Source of the DNA: Scylla paramamosain
Taxonomy: Eukaryota > Arthropoda > Malacostraca > Decapoda > Portunidae
DNA: 64,000 bases
Reading direction: 5' to 3'
NCBI RefSeq assembly: GCF_035594125.1
Contig: NC_087178.1
Coordinates: 9,847,001-9,911,000, forward strand
Made by a program: the position numbers and the translations under genes. A model generated the notes under the pieces. It did no database searches, was not told the origin of the DNA, and worked only from the letters and a program-made list of their open reading frames with translations. Of the stretch, positions 11,337 through 22,826 are shown in pieces (the first letter of the stretch is position 1; each line of letters opens with the position of its first letter).

Positions 11337-13304
11337 CTATAAAGAAAGTTATTTGTGGGTTTTAGCTTTTTCATACTTAACGAACTTAAAAAAAAAACTC
11401 ATAATACACGTTTCTCGTAACGTCCTTTCATTTTCCAAATATAGGGTTCTTTGGATGTATTTAAGCTTTTTTATAGGTAACATGATCAAAAACACTCAAA
11501 ATACATGTTTTTGGTAATGTTATTCTGTTTCTCCATAAAGGGTGTTCTGCATGCGTTTTAGCGTTTTGATATGTAAGGAGCTCAGAAACACTTAAAGGCA
11601 AGTTCTTGGTAAAAGTTGGTTTTATTCCCATGTCATGTGATTTCCCTGCTTTATAATGCTTTATTGCCTATCACGCTCAAAAACACTCAAAAGACACTTT
11701 TCTGGTAGTGTCATTTTTTTTCCCACATAAAGCTAGTTTCGCATGCAATTTGGAGTTTTGGTAACTAAGAATGTGAAAAGCACTCAAAATACACAAATTT
11801 GGTAAGGTTTTTCTGTATTCTTAATTAAGAGCGTTATTCCTGAGTTTCAGCATTTTGGTATCTAAGAAAATTCTTTATATACACGAGTTTTTGCGTTTTT
11901 TGCCTTGTGGTTCTTGTGAAACTATAAATCACTTATTATACACGTTTCTCGTAATGTCCTTTTGTATCCCAATATAGAGTGCTTTCCATCCATTTTCGCT
12001 TTCTTTGTAGGTAAGAAGCTCAAAAACATTCATAATATACCTTTTGGTAATATTATTCTATTTCTTCATATTCGTTGGTTTGCATCCTTTTTAGCGTTTT
12101 TTTTTACCTAAAACACTGAAAAGACACTTTTTCAGTAATTTTGTGATGGATTCCCATTTTGAGTGACTTCCATATTATTTATCGTTTTGGTGCCTAACAT
12201 GCTGAAAAACGCTCAAAAGACAGGTTTCTGGTAAAGTCGTTTAATTTCCCAATATAGGTGGCTTTGCATCCACTTTAGGGTTTGGTACATAAGTCCGAAA
12301 AAAAAGCAAAAATTAACTTTTTTTCATAATATTCTTTTCTCACATAATTTTCCTGAATTTTGCCACAATTTTGGCATCTCGGTACCTATGAAGATAAATA
12401 AAAAAAAAAATCCAGTTTTTTTTATTTATTTTTTTTCTCTCTAAAGAATGTTATTTTAGGGTTTTAGCTTTTTGGTACTTAAAAAAATTAAAAACACTCA
12501 TAATACACGTTTCTCGAAATGTTCTTTCGTTTCTCAAACATAAGTTTCTTTGCATTATTAGAGTTTTTATAGGTAACATAATCAAAAATACTCAAAATAC
12601 ATGTTTTTGGTAATGTTATTCTGTTTCTCCATAAGGGGTGTTTTGCATGCGTTTTAGCTCAAAAACACTTAAAGGCAAGTTCTTGGTAAAAGTTGGTTTT
12701 ATTCCCATGTAATATGATTGCTCTCCTTTTTAGTGCTTTATTGCCTAACACGCTGAAAAACACTGAAAAGATACTATTCTGGTAATGTCACTTTTTTCCC
12801 CACATAAAGCTAGTTTCGTATGCAATTTGGAGTTTTGGTAACTAAAAATGTGAAAAACACTCAAAATACACATATTTAGAAAGGTTGTTCTGTTTCTCAA
12901 TTAAGAGTGTTATTCAGGAGTTTCAGCATTTTGGTATCTCCATATATACGAGTTTTTGCGTTTTTTGCCTTGTGGTTCTTGAGAATCTATAAAACACTCA
13001 TTATACACATTTCTCGTAATGTCCATTTGTTAACCAATATAGAGAGCTTTGCATCCATTTTCGCGTTTTTTGTAAGTAAAGAGCTGAAAAACACTCAAAA
13101 TGTACCTTTTTGGTAATGTTTTTCTATTTTTTCATTTTGTTTGGTTTGCATCCGTTTTAGCGTTTTTCTACGTAAAACACGGAAAAGACACGTTTTCAGT
13201 AATTTTGTTTTGGATTTCACATAGAATGACTTCCATATTATTTATTGTTTTGGTGACTAACACGCTGAAATCACTCACAACACAGGTTTCTCGTAGAGTC
13301 TCGT
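11337..13304 (-). repeat. Satellite, form A, inverted; palindrome spacer
   Basis: Form A higher-order sequence in reverse orientation. The landmark reads GGCATCTCGGTACCTATGAA near 12372, and the private words appear as GCCTTGTGGTTCTTG (11914 and 12967) and GTGCTTTATTGCCTA (11660 and 12732). It starts near 11337, where the preceding GAAAACACTATAAAG changes orientation. It ends at about 13304, where CTCGTAAAGGGTGTTTTGCA begins the right palindrome arm. Confidence 0.87.
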
Positions 13305-15839
13305 AAAGGGTGTTTTGCATACATCTCAGCGTTATGGTACGTAAGTAGCTGAAAATACCCAAAAGATAAATTTTTGGTTGACTTGTTCTTTCATATAGGT
13401 AGCTTTCCATGCTTTTTATAACTTTGGTACCTAACAACAATAATCGACACTCAAAAGACATGTTTCTGGATATATCGTTTCATCTCACCAAACATAGATG
13501 GTGCTCTGGAGTCATTTTGACCTTTTGGTACATAAAATTGTGAAAAAAAAACACAAAATAAACGTTTTTGGTTTATGTTCTGTTTCTCCATATACAGTGG
13601 TACTAAATAGTTTTTGCGTTTGGTACCTAAGACGCTCAAAAACACTAATGGCATCTTTCTCGTAATGTCATTTATTTTATCCACATTGTGTGATTTCCAT
13701 GCATTTTGGCGTTTTTGTTACGTAACAATGTGAAAAAACACTCAAAATATACGTTTTCGGTAATGTTCTTCTGTTTCTTCATATATAATGTTATACATGC
13801 GTTTGTGCATTTTGCTACCTAAGAATCTCAAAAACACTGATAAATGAAGTGTCTTTTTATTTCTTTTCGTATCGCCATTTAGGATACTTTGCATGCATTT
13901 TTGCTTTTTTTATACGTAAGATAAAAAAAAAAAAAAAAAAACTCAAAATACACGTTTCTGGTAATGTTATTCTGTTTCTTCATAAAATGTGCTTTGCATG
14001 CATTTTAGCGTTTTGGTATGTAAGTAGCTGTAAAAACTCTCAAAAAACACGCTTTTGGTAATGTTTTGCTTTTCCAAATAGGGAGCTTTCGTTGCTTTTT
14101 AGCGTTTTGGTATCTAATATTGTTGTGTTTCTCTAAAGAGAGTATTATTTATGCATTTTCGCGTTTTGGTACCTGAGAAGCTCAAAAACGCTCTTTATAT
14201 AAGTTTCTCATAATGTCTTAGGTTACTTTTTTTTGCGTAACAAGCTCAAAACATTGAAAATATACGCTTTTTTGGTAATGTTATTCAGTTAAAAAAAAAA
14301 AAAGGCATTTTGGATGCGTTTAAGTGTTTTTGTATGTAAGTAGCTCATAAGGACTGAAATTAAAAGTTTTTGTAATCATTTGTTTTCTCCTATAGGGTGC
14401 TTTCCTTGGTTTTTAGCTTCTTGGTACCTAACATGCTCATAAACATAGAGTGTGTTTTCCAACCGTTTTAGCGGTTTGGTATGTAAGTACCTCAAAACAC
14501 TTAATGTTTTCCCATTTACGATACTTTCCATGCTTTTTAAGAGCTTTTTGTGCCTAACACACTCATAAACTCTCAAAAGACATGTTTCTGGAAATGTCGT
14601 TTAAATTGCCCATATCGGGTGCTTTGCATGCATTTTGGCGTTTTGATACCTAACGAAGCTAAATGCTTTTGAAATACACGTTTTCTCCATACATAAGGCA
14701 AATCGTGCGTTTTATCGTTTCGGTACCTAATAAGCTAAAAAAAAAAAAAACTCGTAATACTGGTTTCTCTTAATGTCTTTTCGTTTTCTTATATAGGGTA
14801 CTTTATATGCATTTTGACGCTTTTGTACATAACAAGCTGAAAGATCGCTGAAAATGCTCTTTTTTGGTAATGTTTTATGTTTCTGCAGGAAGGGTGTTTT
14901 GCATGTTTTATCGTTTTGGTACATTATAAATTTAAAAACTTCCAAACACGTGAAAAGTCACTTTGTTGGTTATTTCTTTTTCCCTTCCAACATAGTGCTC
15001 TTTTCATACCTCTTATTGTTTTGGTGCTTAACACGTAGAAACACTCTCAAAAGATAGGTTTCTTGTAATTTCGTTTTGTGTCATCTTTTAGAGGTCTTTG
15101 CATGTTTTTTTTTGCGCTTTGGTACCTAATAATATGAAAACCACTCAAAATATATATTTTCATTCGTGTTGTTTTGTTTCTCCATATAGAGTACTATTAA
15201 GGTGCCTTTGTGTTTGGTACCTAAAAAGCTCAAAAGCTCTCATAATACGTTTCTCGAAATGTCTTCGTTTCCCGGCATAGGGAACTTTGCATACATTTCG
15301 GCGTTATTCTACTTACATACCTCAAAAACACTGAAAATATAGTTTTTTTTTTTGTATTGTTATTTTGTTTTTCCATAAAGCGTGTTTTGCGTCTGTTCAA
15401 GCGTTTTGATATAAAAGTAGCTCAAAAACACTAAAAAAATACTATTTTTTGATAATTTTGTTTTTTATTCCCAAATAGAATGCTTTCCATTTTTATTTTT
15501 TAGAGTTTTGGTGCCTAACACGCTCATAAACACTCAAAATTTACGTTTCTGGAAATTTCGTTTCGTTTCTCCCATAGATTGCACTTTGCATGAATTTCGA
15601 CGTTTTGGTACATAATATTGTTAAAACAAACAAAATACACGGTTTTAGTAATGTTGCTCTGTTACTCCATATAGAGTGGTATTCATGCATTTTCGTATTT
15701 TTCAACCTAATAAAGGTGTAAAATAATTATAATATACGTTTCTCGTAATGTCTTTTCGTTTCCCCATATTGGGAACTTTACATGAATTTTGAAATTTTTT
15801 AACGTAATTATCTTAAAACATTAAAAATACACGTTTTGC
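13305..15839 (-). repeat. Satellite, form B, right arm of the internal palindrome
   Basis: Reverse complement of 7185-11160, shorter by about 1.4 kb. For example, the reverse complement of CTAAATGGCGATACGAAAAG (about 10601) is found near 13870, and the sequence around 15660-15839 mirrors 7185-7373. It lacks unit 2 of the local duplication and also skips the sequence matching about 9750-10060. The arm ends with ACGTTTTGC at 15831-15839, the exact mirror of 7185-7193. Confidence 0.86.
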
Positions 15840-16410
15840 TGTTTTTCCATAAAAGGTGTTTTTGCATGCACCTTTGCGTTTTAGTATGTAAGTAGCTCAA
15901 AACAATGAAAAGACTTTTTTGTAATGTTTTGTTTTCCCATGTATGGTTCTTTCCTTGCTTTTTAGCGTTTTGGTACCTAATACGATTACAAACACTGAAA
16001 AGACACGTTTCTAGAAGTGTCGTATTTTCCCTCATATATGATGCTTTTTATGCATTTTTGCGTTTTTGTTTCTCCATATAGAGTGCTATTCATTCGCTTT
16101 AGCGTTTTGGTACCTAATAATTTGAAAACACTCATACTGCACGTTTCTCGTAATGCACTTTCGTATCCATATATAGTGTACTTTGGATGCATTTTGGCGC
16201 TTTTGTACGTGACAAGCTTAAGAAATAAAATGAAATACTAGTTTGTGGTAAGGTTATTTGTTTTTTCCATGAAGGGATTTTTGCAAGCATTTTAGCGTTT
16301 TTGTACGTTAGTAGCTGAAAAATACTGAAAAAATGTTGTTTTTGCTTTTCCAGTATAGGGAAGTTTTCATGCTTTTTACTGTTTTGTAGTTAACGAGTTT
16401 ATATACACAT
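15840..16410 (-). repeat. Satellite, form B, inverted, beyond the palindrome arm
   Basis: Minus-orientation monomers continue without a break after the palindrome arm (TGTTTTTCCATAAAAGG, GTAAGTAGCTC, GTTTTGGTACCTAATACG). Around 16395-16430 the monomer phrase gives way to a short A/T-rich patch with ATATACACATACACATGG, after which the orientation is plus. A matching patch lies near 31890-31925 in copy 2, where one base differs (CACATATACATGG). Confidence 0.82.
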
Positions 16411-19400
16411 ACACATGGAAATAAAAAAAAAAAACTACTTTGCCAAAAACGTGTCTTTTAAGTTTTTTTTTTTTTTTTTCACCTTCTTACGTACCAAAAA
16501 GGTAAAATGCATGAAAAACACACCTTATGAAAAAACAGAATAATATCATCAAAAAGAAATCATTTGAGAGTGTTTGAGCTTGTTAGGAAGAAAAACGCCA
16601 TAATGTATGCAAAGTATTCTATATGAAGAAAGAATAAGACATTACGAGAAACGTGTATTATGAGTAAATTTGAGCTTCTTAGGTAGCAAAATGTGAAAAC
16701 GCATGAATAGCACTCTATGGATAAACATAACAACATTACCAAAAAAGTGTATTTTGAGTGTTTTTTCATATTGTTAGGTGCCAAAACGCAAAAATGTATG
16801 GAAGCCCACTAACTAACAAACAAAACTAAATTTAATGAAACGTGTCTTTTGAATGTTTATGAATCTGCTAGGTACCAGAATGCTAAAAAGCATGGAAAGA
16901 TCACCATATGGGAATAAAAAACATTATCAAAAACATGTGTTTTCAATCTTTTTGAACTTCTTACGTACCAAAACGCCAATATGTTTGGAAAACACTCCTT
17001 ATGGAGAAACAGAATAAAATTCTCAAAAACAAGTATTTTATGTGTTTATGAGCTTGTAACGTAGAAAACGCAAAAATGCATGCAAAGTAACCTTTATGAG
17101 GAAATGAAACGATGTTTCCAGAAACGTGGTTTTTTGAGTGTTTAGACACTAAACCGATATAAAGCTTGGAAATCACTTGATTTGAACAAGAAAAGAACAC
17201 TAAGGAAAACGTGTCTTTTAAGTGTTTTTGAGCTTATTACATACCAAAAACCTAAGCCGCACGCAAAAATAATAGAAAAAAAAATCTTCATGGAGAAACA
17301 TAATAACATTACCAAAAACTTGTAATTGGAGTGTATTTCTCATTGTTAGGTACACATGCAAAGCATGCGAAAGAAAACGAGTTTTCCAGAAAGGTGTCTT
17401 TTCAGTGTTTATGAATGTTCTACCTCCAAAAAAATGAAAAGCATGGAAATCACACTGTAATGGAAAACAAAACATTAACAAAAATGTCTCTTTTCAGTAT
17501 TTTTGAGCAACTTAGGTATCAAAACGCTAAAACGCATGCAAAACACCCTTGATGGAGAAACAGAATAACATTACCAAAAACAAGTTTTTTTATTGTTTTT
17601 GAGGCTGTTACGTGAAAAACGTCAAAATACATTCCAAGTACCCTATTTGGTTAAATGGAAAAAAAAAATATTACTAGAAAGGTGATTTTTTTTTTTACCT
17701 CTCAGGTAACAAACCGCTAAAAGGCAATCTATAAATTAGCACTCTATAAAAAAAAAAAAAAAATTCCGAAAACATGTATTTTGAGTGTATTTCACATTGT
17801 CAGGTACCAAAACTCCAAAATGCAAACAAAACACCCTATAGGGTGAAAGAAAACGAGACTTCAAGAAAAGTGTCTTTTGATTGTTAATGAGTGTGTTAGA
17901 CACGAAAACGAAAAAAAAAAGAAACAAAAAAACACCCTATATGGTAAAACAACACATTACCAGAAACTTTTTTTTTTTTTTTGCAATGTTTTTGAGCAAC
18001 TTATGTACCAAAACTTTGAAACGCATGTAAAATATTATTAATAACATTAAGAAAATAAGTATTTTGAGTGTTTTTTCAACTTGTTTCGTAGAAAAACGAC
18101 AAAAAGTAAGCACAGTACCCTAAATGGGGAAATGAATAAACATTACGCAAAACGTGTATTATGATTATTTTATTAGTTTCATAAGTACCAAAACGCTATG
18201 AATGAGTATGAATAACACTCTATAGAGAGAAACAGAATTACATTACGTATTATTTTGAGTGTATATCATATTGTTAGGTTTTTAAATTCGTGGAAAGCAC
18301 CCTATATGGAGAAAGGAAACGAGATTTCCAGAAACGTGTTTTTTTTTTTTTAATATTTATGTGCGTGCAGACACCCAAACGATAAAAAAAAGGAGGGAAA
18401 GTATCCTATATGAAAGAACAAGACATTACCAAAACGTCTCTATATAGTGTTTTTGAGCTACTTACGTACCAAAAACGTACCAAAAGTATCAAAAACGTGT
18501 TTTTGTTTGTTTTTGAGCTTAGTACGTGGAAAAAAGCCAAAATGCAAGCAAAAGACTCTGTAATATTAAACGAAAAGACATTAGGAAAAAGGTGTATTAT
18601 GAGAGTTTTAGAGCTTCTTAGGTAGCAAAATACTAAAACGCATGAATTTTATAGTGCATTTTATATCGACAAATCAGAACAACATTAACAATAATTTTTT
18701 ATTTATTTTTTTTATAATTAGGTACCAAAATGCCATAATGTATTCACAGTCACCTATATATGGAAACAAAACTACATACTAGAAAAATGTTTTTTGATGG
18801 TTTTTTATTTATTTATTTATTTTTTTTCGTATAAGGCATCATAACGCTAAAAAAAAAAAAAACATAGAAATCACCCTATATGGGAATATACATGTAAAAC
18901 AACATTACGAACAAGTGTCTTTTCAGGGTTTTTGAATTTCTTTAGCACCAAAACTCTAAAACATGCAAAACACACTTCATAAAAAAAAAAAAGAGAGAGA
19001 GAATAACCTTACGAAAAACAAGTATTTTGAGTTTTTTTGAGCTTGTTACGTAAACAAACACCAAAATATATGCAAAGTCCTCTATTTTGGGAAACGAAAT
19101 GATATTATGAAAGATGTATTATAATCGTTTTTTTTTTTTTACCTATTTAGGTACAAAGACGCTAAAACGCATTGACAGCACTTAATAAAAACAAAAAAAA
19201 CATTACCTAAAACTTATATTTTAAGTGTATTTAACAAAATGCCAAAATGCATGCAAAGCAACGTATATGGCAATATAAAACATCATTACGAAAAAACGTG
19301 TCTTTTGAATGTTATAGAGCTTCCTACGTACAAAACGCTATAATGAGTACAAAACGCTTTATGGAGAAAAAGAATAATATTACAAAAAATAACTATTTCG

Positions 19401-20722
19401 AGTGTTTTTAGCGTGTTACGTACAAAAATGCAAAAATGCATGAAAATAACGTTATATGGGGAAACGAAAGGACATTACGAAGAAAATCTATTATAAGTGT
19501 TTTGAACATCACGAGGTAACAAAATGCTGAAACTCACGAATAGTACTCGATATCGAGACCAACTAACGTGTATTTTGAGTTTCACATTAATAAATAGCAA
19601 ATCGCCAAAATGCATCGAAAATCCTCTATATGGGTAAAAACGAGATTTCCAGAAACGTATCTTTTAAATGTTTTTGAGCGTGTTAAGCACCAATACGCTA
19701 AAAAGCATGGAAATCACCTTATTTGGGAATACAAAACGAGTTAATGAAAAACATGACTTTTTGAGTGTTTTTGAACTTCTTATGTACCAAAAAGGTAAAG
19801 TGCATGCAAAACACCCTTTATGCAGAAAACAGAATAACATTACCAAAAACAAGTATTTTGAGTGTTTTTGAGCTTGTTACAGAATAACACCAAAATATAT
19901 GAAATGTATACTATGTTGGGAAACAAAAAAGACATTAGAAGAAAAGTGTATTATAAGTGTTTTTGAGCTTCCCAGGTACCGAAATGCGAAAACGCGTTAA
20001 TACCACCTTATACAAAGAAACAACAACATTACCAAAAACCGCGCAATTTGAGTTTTTTTTTTTTTTTTTACACATTGTTAAGTACCAATATATTTGGAAA
20101 CGATACTACATTTCAAGAAATGTTTTTTTTTTTAGTGTTTAAAATGCAATGGTAAACACCCTAAATGGGAATAGAAAACAACTTTACCAAAAAAACGTGT
20201 CTTTTGAGTGTTTTTCAGCCTCTTACGTACCGAAACCCTAAAAAAGCATGCAAAACACCTTTCATGTAGAAGAATATCATTACCAAAAACAAGTATTTTG
20301 AGAGTTTTTTTAGTTTGTTGCATACAAAAACATTAAAATGGATGCAAAATAATCTTAATAGGTAGACGTAATGACATTACGAAAAACATGTATTATAATT
20401 GTTTTTTTTTTACATTTTAGGTATTGAAACGCTAAACATATAAACAGCACTCTATGAAGAAACAGAACAACATTAACAAAAACGTGTTTTTTGAGCATAT
20501 TTCACATTATTAGGTACCGAAACACCAAAATGCATGGAAAGGCCTTGATATGGGGAAATGAAATTGTTACAAGAAAGCATGTTTCGAAACGAAAAGACTT
20601 TACGAGAAACGTGTATTATGAAAGTTTTTGGTTCTTAGGTACAAAAACGCTAAAACGCATGAATAACACTTTATATGAAGACACATAACATTATTGATAA
20701 CATATATTTTGAGTCTATTTCG
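16411..20722 (+). repeat. Satellite, form B, direct orientation
   Basis: About 45 plus-orientation monomers with the five-type order, often with expanded A or T tracts at the spot normally read as GAGTGTTTTT. One example is the run of T near 16460-16480. Short microsatellite-like patches occur, such as repeats of TTTA near 18800-18820. Sequence 17143-17712 has an inverted paralogue at 6558-7154. The block ends at ATTTTGAGTCTATTTCGCTC (20706-20725), where the orientation reverses. Confidence 0.85.
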
Positions 20723-21861
20723 CTCAAAAAGACCGAAGAGAAACGTTTTTGGTAATGATGTTTCTTTTTTCCATATAGGGTACTTTTCATGCTTTTTTAA
20801 CCGTTTTGGTGCCTAACACGCTCATAAACACTCAAAAAACACATTTCTGGATATTTCGTTCCCTTTTCCTATAAAGTGTGCTTTGCGTACATTTTGGCAT
20901 TTTGGTACCTAACCATGTGAAATACACTCAAAATGCAAGTTTTTATAATGTTAATTTTCTCCATATATTTAGGCGTTTTAGCGTTTCAGTACCTAAGAAA
21001 CTGAAAAAAACACTCATAACACAAGTTTCTCGTAATGCGTTTTTGTTTCTTCAGATCGTGTAATCAAGGATTTTGGCGTTTTTCTAGGTAATAAGCTCAA
21101 AAACTCTCAAAATACTTGGTTTCAGTAATATTATCATGTTTTCTACATGAAGAGTGTTTGCATGCATTTTTGCGTTTTGGTAATTAACAAGATCATAATC
21201 ACTCAATAAAACATGTTCCTGGAAATGCCTTTTTTTTTTCTTTTCCTCATATAGGGTACCTTACTTATATTTATGCATTTAATTACTTAACAGTGTAAAA
21301 GAATACACAAAGCACGTTTGTTTTTTCTTTTGATGTTGTTCTGTTTCTCCATTTAGAGTGTTATTACAGGGTTTTCGCGTTTTCGTAGACAGGAAACTCA
21401 AAAACACTCATAACACACATTTCTCGCAATGTCTTTTCATTTCCTCATTCTTTGCATGCATTTTGGCGATTTTGTACGAAGCAAGCTCAAAAGCATTTAA
21501 ATACTTGTTTTTAAAAGGGTGTTTTCCATTCGTTTTATGGTTTTTGTACATAAATAGCTCAAAAACACACCAAACACACGTTTTTAGAAATGTTGTTTTG
21601 CTTTCCCCATGGAGGAACTTTTCCATGCCTTTTAGCGTTTTTGTGCCTAACACGCTTTTAACACTTAAAAAAAAAAGAAAAAAATACATGTTTCTAGAAA
21701 TTTCGTTTCGTTTCCCTAGAGAGGGCACCTTGTATGCATTTTGGCGTTTTTGCTATCTTACAATGTAAAATAAAACTAAAAAATCACGTTTTTGGTAAGT
21801 GTTTTTATTTTATTTATATTTTTTTTCCATATAGAGTAATACTATTTATGTCTTATAACTT
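20723..21861 (-). repeat. Satellite, form B, inverted orientation
   Basis: Minus-orientation monomers such as GGTGCCTAACACGCTC, CATTTTGGTACCTAAC and TTAGCGTTTCAGTACCTAAG. It is the last form B block of macro-repeat copy 1 and meets form A at the small perfect hairpin at 21862-21892. A long open frame lies here, but it follows the satellite phrase and has no domain signal. Confidence 0.83.
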
Positions 21862-21892
21862 AAAAGTGTCTTTTAACTTAAAAGACACTTTT
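21862..21892. repeat. Perfect 13-bp inverted repeat at the B/A junction
   Basis: AAAAGTGTCTTTT (21862-21874), a 5-bp spacer AACTT, then AAAAGACACTTTT (21880-21892): a perfect hairpin. It marks the change from form B to form A. In macro-repeat copy 2 the left arm is altered (AAAAGTTGCTTTT near 37380), breaking the symmetry. In the inverted copy near 59748-59775 the perfect version is kept. Confidence 0.85.
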
Positions 21893-22820
21893 CTGGTAAT
21901 GTGATTTCTTTCTCACATAAAGGTGGTTTTGCATGCAATTTGGGGTGAAAAGCACTCAAAATACACGCATTTAGTAAGGTTGTTATCTTTCTCAATTAAG
22001 AGTGTTATTCATGAGTTTCAACATTTTGGTATCTAGGAACCTTCTCCATATACACGAGTTTTTGTGTTTTTAGCCTTTTGGTTCTTTTGAACTATAAAAA
22101 ACTCATTATACACTTTTCTTGCAAAGTCCTTTTGTTTTTTAATATAGAGTGCTTTGCATCAATTTTCGCGTTTTTTGTAGGTAACAAGCTCAAAAACACT
22201 CAAAATATACCTTTTTGGTAATGTTTTTCTATTTCTTGATATTGGTAGGTTTGCATCCGTTTTTGCGTTTTTCTACGTAAAAGAAAAAAAAACACTTTTT
22301 CAGTATTTTTGTTTTGGATTCTCATATACAGTGAAATCCTTATTATTTATCGTTTTGGTGCCTAACATGCTGAAAAACACAAAAAACAGATTTCTGGTAA
22401 GCTCGTTTAATTTCCTCATATAGGAGTCTTTGGATGCACTTTAGGGTTTGGTACATAACAGTCCAAAAAAAAAGTTAAAATTCACTTTTTTGATAATTTT
22501 TGTTTTAACATATAATAGTCCTGAATTTTCCCAGAATTTTGGCATCTCGGTACCTATGAAGATGAATAACAAAAAAATCCTATTTTTTTTTTATTTTATT
22601 ACTTTTTTCCTAAATAAAGTGTTATTTGTGGGTTTTAGCTTTTTGGTACTTAAGGAACTTAGAAAACACTTATAATACACATTTCTCGTAATGTCATTTC
22701 GTTTCTTAAACATAAGGTTTTTTGCATGTATTTAAGCGTTTTTATAGATAACATGATCAAAAACACTCAAAATATATGTTTTTGGTAATTTTATTCTCGT
22801 TCTCCATAAAAGGTGTTTTG
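21893..22820 (-). repeat. Satellite, form A, inverted, end of macro-repeat copy 1
   Basis: Form A words in reverse orientation: GTTCTTTTGAACTATAAAA, GGTAACAAGCTC, ATTTATCGTTTTGGTGCC, GGCATCTCGGTACCTATGAA (22543) and GATAACATGATC. It stops inside a monomer at AAAGGTGTTTTG (22820). In copy 2 the same word instead continues into normal form A sequence at 38355. Confidence 0.87.
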
Positions 22821-22826
22821 CTAAAA
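22815..22826. other. Junction between macro-repeat copies 1 and 2
   Basis: The end of copy 1 (GTGTTTTG, 22813-22820) is joined directly to the start of copy 2 (CTAAAAACG, from 22821). Left of the homologous start at 7374 the sequence is CAACATTA, and right of the homologous end at 38354 it is CATGCGTTTT. The join is therefore a novel adjacency with at most one base of overlap (C). It brings a minus-orientation form A block against a plus-orientation form B block. Confidence 0.9.

Larger units (their letters stand above)
7374..22820 (+). repeat. 15.4-kb macro-repeat, copy 1
   Basis: A composite block of forms A and B that is repeated directly downstream. The first base matches 22821 (CTAAAAACGTGTATTTTG) and the last matches 38354, an offset of 15.45-15.53 kb. 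All internal landmarks recur in the same order and orientation: the 1.17-kb duplication, the form A spacer, the palindrome arms, the flips near 16410 and 20722, and the B/A junction. Divergence is low, seen as scattered substitutions and homopolymer length changes. Confidence 0.93.

Noticed and set aside
21358..21768. A 136-codon plus-strand frame and its inverted match at 59866-60282
   Set aside because: This is the longest frame outside the retrotransposon, but it is pure satellite translation. The macro-repeat copy 2 homologue (near 36870-37290) has it broken and shortened, and the opposite strand also has a frame of over 100 codons.
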